From: Miscanthus floridulus
Lineage: Eukaryota > Streptophyta > Magnoliopsida > Poales > Poaceae
Direction of reading: 5' to 3'
Length of the DNA stretch: 64,000 nt
Assembly: GCF_019320115.1 (NCBI RefSeq)
Contig: NC_089593.1
Span: forward strand, 16,024,789 to 16,088,788
Numbering within the stretch: position 1 is the stretch's first letter; every line of letters begins with the position of its first letter. A program made the translations under genes and the position numbers. The notes under the pieces are model-generated. The model saw nothing but the letters and a program-made list of their open reading frames with translations. It was not told where the DNA came from and did not search any database. Shown piece by piece: positions 35,788 to 47,361 of the stretch.

Positions 35788-37708
35788 TGAAAGCCCTAGT
35801 TTGGTTTTGGATAATTGATGAAACCTTAGTGTAGTAACCTTTGGCTCTAAGTGAAATTGAGATAGGTTGGTACACCCCAAGTGATGGAGTGATGATGGAG
35901 GTGGCCAAAAGATGAGATCAAGTGCTCCAACATGGAAAAAAGAAAGAGAAAAACAAAAATGGGCTCAAGGCAAAGGTATAATCATAGGGCCATTTTTGTT
36001 TCGCCAATCAAGACACCATAGAGGGTGTGATTGGATTTAGGATAGATAGTCGGACTATGAAGAGGGGGAAATCATAGTAAAAGCGATTATTAAGTGACAC
36101 TAGGTGATGTTGTTCATGCATATGCATTAGGACCTAGTGTAGACTAACTTAACCCTTAAAAATGCTAACACACGTGCACAAGTGGTGGAACACTTTGGTG
36201 TTGGCACATGGAAACAAGGGTTGAAGAAAAGAATTGAAAGAAGATGTCTTAGGGGTTCTAGACCCTGGCTAGCATGGAGTCTAGACCATGGCACATGGAT
36301 CCGGTACTCAACCCTAGCCTAGTACAGTGGCAGCATAGCTAGGCTCCAGACCCTGGTGGAATAGGGGGTCCAGACCATCGTTGCAGTGTCCAGCTGGTGA
36401 CCCTAGGACACGTGGCATGCAGCTGAGTAACAAGGAGACTCCAAACTTGGTCCGGACTAAGGAGCAGGGTCCAAAGAAGTATTTGTGCAAACAGAGACCA
36501 GCCAAAATGTACAGATCGGGCCCAGTGGCCATTGGCCTGGAGGTGGGATCCGTACTCGGTCTAGAGCCTATTTTGCTATATGGTACCTCTCTAAAGAGAT
36601 CTAGACTAGGGTCGGCATTGGTCCGAACCCTTAGTCCGAAGCAGTCTAGAGTAGTGTTAGAAGCCTTTGTGCACACCAATGGCTATTTTCAAATGCAAGG
36701 ACATGTGGTGGCCTATGGTTGGCTGCAGCAAGGAACCAGACCAAGAGCACATCATCCAGACCTCTCAGGAGTCTAGGTCCGGAGCTCGGTCCGAAGGCCC
36801 CACGTGGGCATAATAGCTAGTGAGCCTTTGGGCTCTATAAATAGAATTTGGCTAGCTTTGGCTCACACTCTTGGTCATTTGATCATTGATACATCCTTGT
36901 GAGCTAAGCCAAACCTCTCTCACTCATTCTCTTGCTTGATTGTGCATCCAAGTGAGTTGGGAGTGATCCAAACTGCATTTGCTTGAGTGATTGCATCTAG
37001 TGGCATTTGGGGGATCATTCTTGCTACGGTTTTCTTGTTACTCTTGGTGGTTGCTGCCACCTAGATGGCTTAGAGTAGAGGAGCTTTGGCATGAGTTGGT
37101 GATTATTTGTGGCCACTCCCGATTGTGATTGTGAGGGGTTCTTGGGCTTATTCCCTAGCAGAGCGCCAAAAGGCACTCTAGTAGAATGCTTATGACTTGT
37201 GTACCCTCATCTTGTGTTACTTCTTATGGCACCCTTGTGTAGGGTTTGGCTTGTGTATGCCAATTAGCGTGTGAACCACCAAGTGAGTGTGTAGTCACAA
37301 CAAGGATGTAGCTTGTCGACAAGCAAGTGAACCTCAGGATAAATCTTGGTGTTAATTGATGTTCTTATTGATTTATCTCTTGCCAGCTTGGTACATCATT
37401 CACCACTTCTCTTGTATTTACATTCATATATACTTGTTTAGCTAGTGTAGCTTAGTTGAGTAACTAGAAGTAATTAGTTGATCTTATTAGGTTGCTCACT
37501 AGCTCCTAGTTGGTAAAGTAGTGACATAGTCATTGAGTGCCATAGAGATCATAATTCACTAGTTTTTTGGGTAGGTGTCTTGCAACACTAATTAGAGCTA
37601 GAGCAAAACTTGTATTACACCATTTGTTTTACTAATCATGTTGCTATAGTGCTTTTGTAGAAAATTTTATTAGACTATTCACTCCCTCTAGCCATTTAGG
37701 ACCTTTCA
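35788..37708 (+). repeat. 5' LTR of the second Copia element
   Basis: Begins TGAAAGCCCTAG and ends CCTTTCA, so the ends form the short inverted repeat TGAAAG...CTTTCA. CTATAAATAG near 36834 is a candidate TATA box. The 36240-36790 segment contains degenerate repeats of GTCTAGACC / GGTCCGGA words. Confidence 0.75.
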
Positions 37709-37710
37709 AG

Positions 37711-37723
37711 TGGTATCAAAGCC
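37711..37723 (+). other. Primer-binding site (initiator tRNA-Met)
   Basis: TGGTATCAAAGCC begins two bases after the LTR end, one mismatch from the usual Copia TGGTATCAGAGC. Confidence 0.85.
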
Positions 37724-37745
37724 ATGGTCACCGTTTGATTAAGGC

Positions 37746-39804
37746 TTAACAATCTTCAATGTCAAAATGTCTCAAATTGTGTTCAACCATATGTTGGAGG
37801 CAAACCACCATTCTTTGATGGCACACCTTATGATTATTGGAAGAGAAAGATGAAGATGTATTTTGGTTAAATCAATGATAAGGTGTGGGATGTGATAGAG
37901 AGTGACTATGTTATTCTTGATCCTACCAATCCAACTGCAAGAGAGCTAGAGAACAAGCATGCATCACTATGACTCTCAACACTATCTACAATGCAATTGA
38001 TTCAAAAGTGTTTGAGAAAATCAAAGATCTTGAGAGAGCACATGAGGTTTGGAAGAGATTTAAAGAAACCTATGAGGGCACACTGGCAGTCAAAAGTGCA
38101 AAATTATACATCCTCAATGACAAGTTGACAAGATTCAAGATGAAGGATGATGAGAGCATTCTAGAGATGTTATATATGCTATGAGTAATTGTCAATGACC
38201 TTAAGGGTGTGGGTAAGAAGATAAGTGATGAGGACTTCTCCTACCGGTTCCTAAGATGCTTGCCTACAAGGTTTGGTACATTGGTCACTATAATTGTGAG
38301 AGGTTGCTTGAAGGATTGAACCCTTAGCCAAGTGCTAGGTGATGTCATGACCAATGAGACATACTATGTGGAAAGGGTGGGGGTTGACCAAGAAGAAGAC
38401 AAGAAGAAAAAACTATGGCATTCAAAGCCGACACTTCATCTACCAAGGGCAAGAACAAAGCAAAGAAGGAAGAATCAAGTGATGATGATCAAGCTAGTGG
38501 TGGTGATGAAGATGAAGAGATGGCTCTCTTTGTGCGCTGCTTTGGCAAGTTCATGAAGAAGAAAGGCTATGGTACAAAGAAAGAGAAGAAATCAAGCCAA
38601 GAACAAGGATCAACCAAGGAGGTGCTACAAGTGCAAGAGCAAGGATCACTTGGTAGCCAAATGCCCTTACAATAGTGACAATGATGAGGATGGGAAAAAG
38701 AAGGAAAAGAAGGAGAAGAAGATGACCTTCAAGAAAAAGAAGGGTCACTCTTATTGTGTGACATGGGATAGTGATGATGATGATGATGATAGTGATGATG
38801 AGAGAAAGACCACCAAGAAGAAGACACTTGCTAGCATTGCTATCAACAACAAGCCTTCTCTATTTGACACTCCATCGACATGCTTCATGGCTAACCCAAC
38901 TAAGGTGCAATCTAATGATGAGAGTGACAATAGTGAGAGTGATGATGATGAGGAGTACTCAAAGGAGGACCACATGGACATGTTAGAACAAGCTCACTCT
39001 TATATGTAGAAGAATAGGAAGGAGTGCAAAGAATTGCGCACGAAGCATGATGATCTTAAGCAATCCTTTGATGAGCTCAATGCTACTCATGAGAGGCTAA
39101 AGGAAGCCCATGAGAATCTTGGTAAGGCTCACACTAAGTTTGAAAAGTCTCACTCCACTCTCTTTAGCCAAGATAAGGAGGTTATTGTGACATGTGATGT
39201 AGGCTCAGCTTGTGATTTACTTAATGAATCTTTCTTTGAGCCTATCATTGTTGCTCCCACTAACCCTTCTTGTAGCTCATTTACTACTATATCATCCACT
39301 AGTGATGGTTTCACTTGTGATGCCTCACTTATGGTTGAGAATGGGACCTTGAAAAAGGAGGCCAATGAGCTCACTCATGCCTTAGGCAATGCCTATGGTG
39401 GTGAGGCTCGCTTGCTAAAGTGCTTGGGTAGCCAAAGATTTTCTCTCAATAAAAAGGGATTGTCCTATACCCCTAAGAATGGCAAGGCAGCCTTTGCTAT
39501 TCCCAAAGCTAGCTTTGTGAAGAGCAATGATCGGTTTTGTAATAGATGCAAGCAAGTTGGGCATATAGAGCAAGAATGCAAGAACAAGAATAAGAATGCT
39601 AATGTATTCTCAATTAAATTTGATTCTTGTTATTTACTTACCAAGGGTATCAATGGTGTAAAGGCTAAGTTCATTGGTACACCTATTGTGGGATCAAAGA
39701 AGAAACCCATTTGGGTGCCCAAGAGCCTAGTTACTAACCTTCAAGGACCCAAACAAGTTTGGGTATCTAAAAATAATTTATCTTCTTTTGTAGGTCAAAT
39801 ATAA
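37746..39804 (+). pseudogene. Copia gag, degenerate
   Basis: The early part near 37810-37870 reads FDGTPYDYWKRKMKMY, the start of Copia gag (DUF4219/UBN2 type). 37969-38184 continues the capsid-like region and a TGA-type break follows. 38569-39009 has a CCHC knuckle (CYKCKSKDHLVAKC) and an acidic tail. 39034-39804 has a coiled-coil-like start and a second CCHC unit (CNRCKQVGHIEQEC). Several frame changes break it. Confidence 0.7.
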
Positions 39805-39809
39805 AGCTA

Positions 39810-40950
39810 GAGGAAGGCATTGAGTGCTTGATAGTGGGTGCACACAACACATGACTGGTGATTCAAGAATGTTCAATTCAATTAATACAAGTGGCAACAA
39901 TGAGTTTGATAGTATCACATTTGGTGACAATGGCAAATGCAAGGTCAAAGGGCTTGGTAAGATTGCTATATCCAATGACATGAGCATTTCAAATGTGTTG
40001 CTAGTAGAATCTCTCAACTTCAACCTATTGTCGGTAGCACAACTGTTTGATCTTGGATTTAAGTGCATATTTGGAGTTGATAAATGTAGAGATCATAAGT
40101 GTAGATGGCTCTAATTTGATATTCAAAGGATTTAGATATGAGAATCTATACTTTCAATGCTAGTGAAGCTCAATTGTCAACATGTTTGTTCACTAAGTCT
40201 AGCATGGGTTGGTTATGGCATAGAAGGCTTTGACATGTTGGAATGATACCATTGAATAGATTGATTAAACATGATCTAATAAAAGGCTTGAAAGATGTGA
40301 TATTTGAGAAGGATAGACTGCATAGCTCTTGTCAAGCTAGAAAACAAGTTGGAAACACCCATCCTAAGAAAAGCATGATGATCACTTGCAAACCATTTGA
40401 GTTGTTGCACATAGATTTATTTGGACCAACATCATACACTAGTATTGGAGGAAATAAGTATGGCTTTATGATAGTGGATGATTTCACAAGATACACATGG
40501 GTCTTCTTTCTAGTTGATAAAAATGTGTTTGCAACTTTCAAATCATTCATCAAGAGATGTCACAATGAGTTTAAAACAACCATCAAGAAAGTTAGAAGTA
40601 ACAATGGTAGTGAGTTCAAAAATACTAGAATTGATAAGTTATGTGAAGAATTTGGAATTACTTCAATTCTCAGCTAAGTCCACTCCACAATCAAATGGCC
40701 TTATTGAGAGGAAGAATAAAACATTGATTGATGTGGCAAGGTCTATGCTTATTAGTGAGTACAATGTGAGTCATTCCTTTTGGGCCAAAGCAATCACCAT
40801 GGCTTGCTATTGTAGCAACCGCCTCTATTGTCATCCAATAATGAAGAAGACACCATATGAGCTATTAAATGGAAGAAAGACCAACATTGCATACTTTAGA
40901 GTGTTTGGATGTAAATATCTTGAAGAAAGGCACTAGATTGAGCAAGTTTG
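39810..40950 (+). pseudogene. Copia protease and integrase, catalytic Asp lost
   Basis: The protease motif LDSGCTQHMTG lies near 39828. The integrase core has Asp in LLHIDLFGP. The second acidic position reads VRSNNGSEF, where Copia integrases have SDNG; Asp is therefore Asn. Glu in GLIERKNKT is kept. The core is split by a frameshift near 40670. FWAKAITMACY and YFRVFGCKY mark the region after the core. Confidence 0.75.
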
Positions 40951-41539
40951 AGAAGAAGTGTGATGAAGGGTACATTTCTACTTGGATACTCCACTACAAG
41001 CAAGGCATATAGAGTTTGGAATTTGGCTAGTGGTACTCTTGAGGAAGTTCATGATGTTGAGTTTAATGAAACCAAAGGTTCCCAAGATGAAGATGAGAAC
41101 TTAGATGATGTGAGAGGCACTCAATTGGTCAATGCAATGAAGAACATTGATGTTGGTGATACAAGGCCTAAAGAAGTAATTGATGTTGAAGATGACAAGA
41201 ATCAAGTGTGACCTACTCCAAATGTGCAAGTCAATGAAAATCAAGCTAGTACAAGTGGTACACATGGCAGTGAGCAAGATCAACAAGTGTCTAGTTCATC
41301 TCAAGTGAATCAATCAAATGATCAACCAAGTGCAAGCAATCAAGCTCAAATTCTCCAACTGACCAATGTTATAAGAGACCATCCATTGGATCGTATCATT
41401 GGTGATATTAGAAGTGGTGTGCAGACTAGATCAAGATTGGCTTCATTTTATGAGCATTATTCATTTATGTCATCATTTGAACCAACCAAGATAGATGAAA
41501 CTTTGAATGATGTTAATTGCACTAATGCTATAAGCATGA

Positions 41540-42960
41540 AGATGAGTTGAACGACTTCACAAGAAATCAAGTATGGAAATTGGTAGAGGCCTAAGAATCG
41601 TAATGTGATTGGAACCAAGTGACTCCTTTGGAACAAGCAAGATCAAGATGGGATAGTGATAAGGAACAAAGCAAGATTGGTAGCACAAGGCTATACTCAA
41701 GTTGAAGGTCTTGACTTTGAAGAAATATATGCCCCGATTGCTAGATTGGAAGCAATAAGGATTTTGCTAGCCTATGCTTGTGCCCACAACATCAAACTAT
41801 GTCAAATGGATGTAAAGAGTGCATTTTTGAATGGGTACATCAATGAGTTGGTATATGTTGAGCAACCACATGGTTTTGAAGATGACAAGAAATCCAACCA
41901 TGTCTACAAGTTGAGAAAGCCATTGTATGGCTTGAAGCAAGCACCTAGAGCATGGTATGAGATGTTGAGGGACTTCCTACTCTCTAAAGGGTTTAAGATG
42001 GGCAAGGTTGACACCATTCTCTTCACCAAGAAGATTGGAAAAGACTTATTTGTGTTGCAAAACTATGTTGATGATATCATCTTTGGATCAACCAATCAAG
42101 ATTTTTGTGAGGAGTTTGGAAATATGATGGCAAATGAGTTTGAGATGTCCATGATTGGAGAGCTTAGTTACTTCCTTACTCTTCAAATCAAGCAAATGAA
42201 GAATGACACATTTGTGAATCAAGAAAAGTACATCAAGAACATGCTATAGAAGCTTGGAATAGTGATTTGGATAGTGATGCTAGTGGCAACATGGTGGATC
42301 AAAAGTTGTATCGGTCAATGATTGGAATCCTACACTATGTGACCATATCAAGGTCGGATGTCATGTTTAGTGTATATATGTGTGCAAGATTTTAAGCCTA
42401 ACCTAGAGAAAGTCATTTGAAGGCAACAAAGAGAATATTGAGGTATTTGAAGCATACATAAAATGTTAAATTATGGTATCCCAAAGGGTCAAACTTTGAG
42501 TTAGTTGGATATTCGAACTCCGATTATGCGGGATGCAAGGTGGATAGAAAGAGCACATCGGGCACATGTTAATGTTAGGAAGATCACTTGTGTCTTAGTC
42601 ATTGAAAAAGCAAAATAGTGTTGCACTTTCAACCGCCAAAGTTGAGTACATTTCGGCCGGTAGTTGTTGTACACAATTACTTTAGGTGATTTTGGAATCA
42701 AGTTCAAACAAGTGCCATTGCTATGTGACAATAAGAGTGCTGTCAAGCTCACCAACAATCCGGTTCAACATGCAAGAACAAAACACATTGATGTTCGTCA
42801 CCATTTGATAAGAGATCATCAACAAAAGGGTGACATTTCAATTGAGAGTATTAGCACCGAAGATCAACTTATCAATATATTCACCAAGCCACTTGATGAA
42901 AATAGTTTTTGCAAGCTAAGGAATGAATTGAACATACTTTACTTCTCAAATATGTGTTGA
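41540..42960 (+). pseudogene. Copia reverse transcriptase and RNase H, degenerate
   Basis: 41656-42249 is a 197-residue open RT stretch with [36 protein letters not shown] and the catalytic [10 protein letters not shown]. Stops follow at about 42250. RNase H is recognisable at 42600-42960 (CDNKSAVKLTNNP, RTKHIDVRHH, NIFTKPLDE). The first Asp of the RT palm is in MDVKSAF. Confidence 0.8.
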
Positions 42961-43421
42961 TGCACCCCCACTTATATGACTTGCCTCTCTTTCGACAAAG
43001 CAAAGGTAAAAATGTTTGGCATGGCATACATCCTTTGCTAAGGATATGCCTAGTGCATCTAGTCATTTCTTATGCCTATTAGGCTTATTCATGAAAATCA
43101 AATAAAATTGATGCTTATATGGTACCGCTATTGCTTCTATGCTTGATATGAGCTAGTGGTAGCAGATGACATGTTTATGGGCTTGTGAACCTAGTGTTTA
43201 ATCTAGAAAATGAGCTAAAAGTGTTGAACTCAACATGAGCAAGATAACCATTGATGAAGAAACCTGTCCTTGGATCAAACCGAGTCTAATAACTTTGGTA
43301 CATAATCTAGATTGAACCAATTGAAGAAATGATCCTCACATACTTATAATCACCCCATCTATTGACCATAGCTAACTCAACCTATCTACAATTTGATCAT
43401 CCCTTTTATGTTAATTAATGA

Positions 43422-43435
43422 CAAAGGGGGAGAGA
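43422..43435 (+). other. Polypurine tract of the second Copia element
   Basis: CAAAGGGGGAGAGAG is in the right place to prime plus-strand synthesis, but the LTR that should follow immediately is absent. Confidence 0.6.
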
Positions 43436-43673
43436 GATCAAAGATAGTAAGATAGGGGAGTAATAAGAACACAATACACAAAAGGAAGTAAGATTCAAAT
43501 CGACAGACAATCACACTGTTATGTTCTCCACATACCACTAACACGCAGGGGATAGAAGAAGTAAGAATCTCTAAACTTCCTTTTTTTATGAAGGAAGCAT
43601 TATTAAAGTATCTCAGAACTGAATATGAACATGCAAACTACATGACTTCTTTTTCTTTTTTTTCTTTTTTAAC

Positions 43674-43985
43674 CTTAACATCAGGCATTCCTAGGTGCTC
43701 TTGGAGCCACTGAGCAGAAACAACCGGATCATCCTGTGGTATTACTGACCAGCAGGCAAGCTGAGAGACCTAGGTCGTTGGATTGGATAAGCTAAAACAA
43801 CGAAGCTTGCAGGTGAGATTCCCAAAGAAGAAGAAAGAGAGGGAGAACGAATCAGCTTCTCGGCGGCAGCAAGCTGCCATTAAGGCTAAGATTGGAGCTG
43901 ACCTTACTGCCTGCGGGAGAGGAAGGGGAGCAGCGAGAGAGGCCGATGGGCGGAGAAGATGAGCTGAATCGTGAGGCAGACACAC
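43674..43985 (-). pseudogene. Sulfurtransferase (rhodanese/MST-like) 5' exon fragment
   Basis: On the minus strand the frame reads QDDPVVSAQWLQEHLGMPDV, ending in a possible GT donor (AAG|GTTAAA, at about 43673). This matches the opening of the first rhodanese domain of plant mercaptopyruvate/thiosulfate sulfurtransferases, whose sequences read (D)EPVVS..WL...L..PDVK. Upstream in the same frame is a basic, Ser/Phe-rich leader starting MAACCRREADS, suitable for a targeting peptide, but a TAG lies between leader and domain (an intron or a stop). No later exon (the catalytic Cys loop) is visible at lower coordinates, where the truncated Copia element ends. Most likely a gene fragment; a short match, so moderate confidence. 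Confidence 0.42.
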
Positions 43986-44017
43986 CTATAGGAATTATAT
44001 GTAGGGTGCATTTTTCG

Positions 44018-44368
44018 TACTCCCAGAAGTAGTTACTCCCATCTTAAATAAACAACATTGGGTAAGTGTGCATACTCATTTATCAATTTGAGTATGTTTA
44101 TATACTCATTTTATGATACTCCAAATCATACTATGTGAATTTTTTTTTTCAAAAGAACCTATATTTTTTAATATGTTATTATAATACTATGATAGTAGTA
44201 TATAAAATAAGTATAACCATATACTCAATGTATATTTTCATACTTGACATACATACTACCATAGATAGTCTAGTATGATCATATACTTCGTCAACGTACA
44301 CTTCGTCGGGCCATATACACCCTCAATGTAAAGATATACACATGAGAGTAACTACTCCCTCGGAGTAG
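44018..44368. mobile_element. MITE with 25-bp inverted ends
   Basis: GTACTCCCAGAAGTAGTTACTC at the left is mirrored at the right, whose reverse complement reads CTACTCCGAGGGAGTAGTTAC. The core is AT-rich with repeated ATACTC words and no ORF. A target duplication could not be fixed. Confidence 0.5.
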
Positions 44369-45126
44369 AAAATAATTTCCTTTATATATAAATAAATATA
44401 TATAATTGGTTTGTTTGCTTCGGATCCATGCTGCGAGAGCGAACTGTGTGCCCATGTTTGTGTGCTGATAGTCACGGTATCCGGCTGCCTTGCCCACAGA
44501 ACACACGCGATGATGCATAATATGGTAGTTATGCATACGACAGCACCAACAACAGCATGAATAATGTTGTCATGTCCTTTCAGTTAAGCTCTACGCAAAT
44601 ACAGCATTCCAACTCATTCATAACAGCTATAAATCTTGCAGATTTCCAACTCAGTTCGCTAAGACAAAAAAAAACACCTATTGCAATCTCACAGTTATAC
44701 AGAACCTGATGCAAATATATGAGGCCCAAACACTGCCGAAGAAGCTATGTGCCTACCAGCAGAGCAGATGTGCTTCATAATTTTCATGCATTCTTCCTAT
44801 GAAAGGGTTTTCAGTCATTGCGATTTCTTCACCAGAAATTTGAACTCATGCCCTTGCTTCAGTCTTGGTTGATCGTCTCCTTAATTGTTTCTGGGGAGCC
44901 GCCACAAATGGAAGTGCAAGGGTGGGGCACTTGTAAATGTTTGACATCTCAAAGCAGCAGTTCAGAACTGTCATAAGACTATAAGAGCGTTCCTTCTATT
45001 TATTCCAAAAACAAGGTTTGGACACATATGGAGGGGCTAATGCTTAAATCATCTCATTCCATTCTTAAATGCCTTCGTTCATTTTTACAGTTTGAACCTA
45101 TCCATGTATCCAATTGTATTGATACC
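44369..45126. other. Region downstream of the HCS pseudogene
   Basis: No gene is recognised. Because HCS runs on the minus strand and stops at 45127, part of this stretch would be its 3' UTR and terminator region; no clear poly(A) signal was picked out with confidence. Confidence 0.4.
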
Positions 45127-46381
45127 CTAAGTTTCCATCTTTCTCCTCACCAATCCAGTGAAGAAATCAAAGCTGCAAACAAATAGTACTATGTCAAATG
45201 CTATAGTTCGTGATAGAACAAACTATTACATGTTGAGGACGTATATAGGATGAGAAGCATACAAAATATGGTACACATACTGAGTAATGATATATAGAAC
45301 AAAGATCTTATTGATGGATGGAAAAACATAGTAATGGGCAATACCTGTTGCCATCTGGGTGCAACTCATAGCTTTTGTTATCCTTGCCAATAGCGTATAA
45401 GTAACCAGTTGGTGTTAACCCCTGGAAAGGATTAGTACCATTAGGTAAGTGGAAATATCAATTCAATCATAACAGTTCTGTTTTGTGCTAACCTGGATAG
45501 TGGCGACACTGCCTGACTTGGTTTCATGTGCATCTTGTACGACAACTCTCTAGCCATTACATAACAAGGAAAAGTGCAAATCTTTTTCACATATAGTGGC
45601 ACATACCAAGGATAGACCATATTAACTTGCAAGCACTGTCTTTCGATATTTACAATGAACACTTAAAATCCAAGTGGTAGTAAATGTAGTTCGGGGCAAA
45701 ATTTCATAATAAGGTCCAATGAACATGTATATATTGAGATAATAGTCCATACCCATGAAGCCATGAGTTATAGTATTACTCCTCAAGAGCATGAAATCCT
45801 GCAGCGGAATTTGAGGATGTTAAGTACACAACTTTACCAACAACAACAAAGCCTTTTAGTCCCAAGAAAGTTGGGGGCAGGCTACAGTTGAAAAAAATAC
45901 AGCCAAGTTTAAAACATGTTTTGTCAGCATCTAAATCAGTTATAGGAAAATAATCAATCTCTACAGCAAAACAAAATTATCATTGAATCCATTGTCAGGA
46001 AAGGAACCAACTCTGCATATGCATCAACAGCCACGGTTCTAATGAGCATGTGGTCATGTACTTCAAAAATTAGGGGAAATGAAATCCAAAGTACCTTGGT
46101 TTAAGAAGATCTCGAAAAGATTTTTGAATTTATTGAAGAAGTATGCCAGTATGTCTTCTAGTTTCAATATGGGTGATGTAGGGTTTGCCTCTTGAAGTGC
46201 AGCATTCAAGCATGTGGTAGGCTTCTCATTGTCAACATTTAAACCCACACCTAATTAAGATCAAAGGAATCCCATCCTTATCAAAAGAAACAAAAGAGCT
46301 TAAATGCTTAGAATCAACAAAATTGGAAATGCATGTTTTACTGGTACAAATATTGTAGACTTTGGGTTCATAAGATGAGGT
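45127..46381 (-). pseudogene. HCS: HCS 3' part: end of exon 4 to exon 9
   Basis: Holds the end of the catalytic domain and the C-terminal beta-barrel domain. The part of exon 4 at 46342-46381 reads SSYEPKVYNICT and continues directly from GGILCT on the other side of the CACTA element. Exon 6 has an in-frame TAA. The exon 6/7 junction does not keep the expected frame cleanly. The stop TAG is at 45127-45129. Confidence 0.8.
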
Positions 46382-46403
46382 CACTACTGGATTCAGGTTT
46401 TTT

Positions 46404-47036
46404 GCCGAGTGCTTGAGGCACTCAGCAAAGGCTATATTGCACTCGGCAAAGCCTTTGCCGAGTGCGGCACTCGGCAAAGCACACACGGCAAAAAATTGAT
46501 CGGCAAAGCACTCTTTGCCAAGTGTATTTTATCGGGCACTCGGCAAAGGCTTTGCCGAGTGCCCCGGGGGCACTCGACAAAGAAAAGCGACCGTCACGGC
46601 GCCGGTCCCGTTGACGGTCACTTTGCCGAGTGTCAACCCTGCAGGCACTCGGCAAAGATTTTTTTAATTTTTTTTTTAAAATTTCTTTACCGAGTGCCAA
46701 CCCTCCAGGCACTCGACAAAGATTTTTATTTTTTTTTAAAAAATTCTTTGCCGAGCGCCAACCCGGAAGGCACTCGGCAAAGAGCTTTTTTTTTTGAAAA
46801 TTTTCTTTGCCGAGTGCCACCCCTCTAGGCACTCGGCAAAGATTTTTTTTAAAAAAAAAACTCTTTGCCGAGTGCCAACATGGCAGACACTCAGCAAAGT
46901 TAAAAATTTTTTTTTAAAATTTCTTTGCCGAGTGTTATAGTCACAGCACTCGGCAAAGCTGGAAAATCTATTTTTTGGTCGCCCATTTTACCAGCTTTGC
47001 CGAGTGTTGTGACCATTGCGCTCGGCAAAGTGACCC
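46404..47036. repeat. CACTA subterminal repeats, left (gene 3') side
   Basis: Some fifteen to twenty copies of TTTGCCGAGTG or CACTCGGCAAAG, mostly arranged as small stem-loops of 50-70 bp separated by T- or A-runs. Followed by ATATATCTCATCCATC(A/G)C repeats (about 47095-47200). Open frames on both strands here (reading ALGK, SAEC and similar) are repeat artefacts. Confidence 0.9.
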
Positions 47037-47361
47037 AAAACGGCAATTTTTTTTTTGCATTCCATCATGACAAATACATTCATATAAACATACATCACAT
47101 ATATATATCTCATCCATCGCATATGTATCTCATCCATCGCATATATATCTCATCCATCACATATATATCTCATCCATCACATATATATCTCATCCATCCA
47201 CACATCCATCCGCCCATATCACATCCATCACAATATATAATAATAAGTGCTCAAGTCCATCCAAATAAGTTTACAAGTCCATCAAAGTCCACAAGTGCAT
47301 CACAAGTATATCACAAGTCCATCACCAAGTGAACAACAAATGTAAAAAATACAACATGTAC

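Larger units (their letters stand above)
35788..43440 (+). mobile_element. Second Copia element, lacks its 3' LTR
   Basis: A 1,921-bp 5' LTR, a PBS, gag, protease, integrase, RT and RNase H follow in Ty1/Copia order on the plus strand and end in a polypurine tract at 43422-43435. No copy of the LTR follows, so the right end was lost by deletion, apparently at about 43440. Between RNase H (ends 42960) and the tract lie about 460 non-coding bases; unlike the first element, no extra ORF is seen. All genes are interrupted. Confidence 0.8.

Noticed and set aside
34082..36776. Open frames of 65-131 codons inside the two LTRs
   Set aside because: They lie within LTR sequence rich in short repeats and match no protein family.
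46409..46832. Open frames of 135-140 codons on both strands rich in SAEC/ALGK words, and similar ones at 52664-52873, 53467-53881 and 54026-54295
   Set aside because: They are translations of the CACTCGGCAAAG subterminal repeats. The near-identical peptides at 52664 and 53467 only reflect the palindrome.
46404..47036. Regularly spaced short repeats resembling a CRISPR array
   Set aside because: The units are inverted as well as direct, the spacers are T/A-runs, no cas-like gene is present, and the DNA is a plant transposon end.
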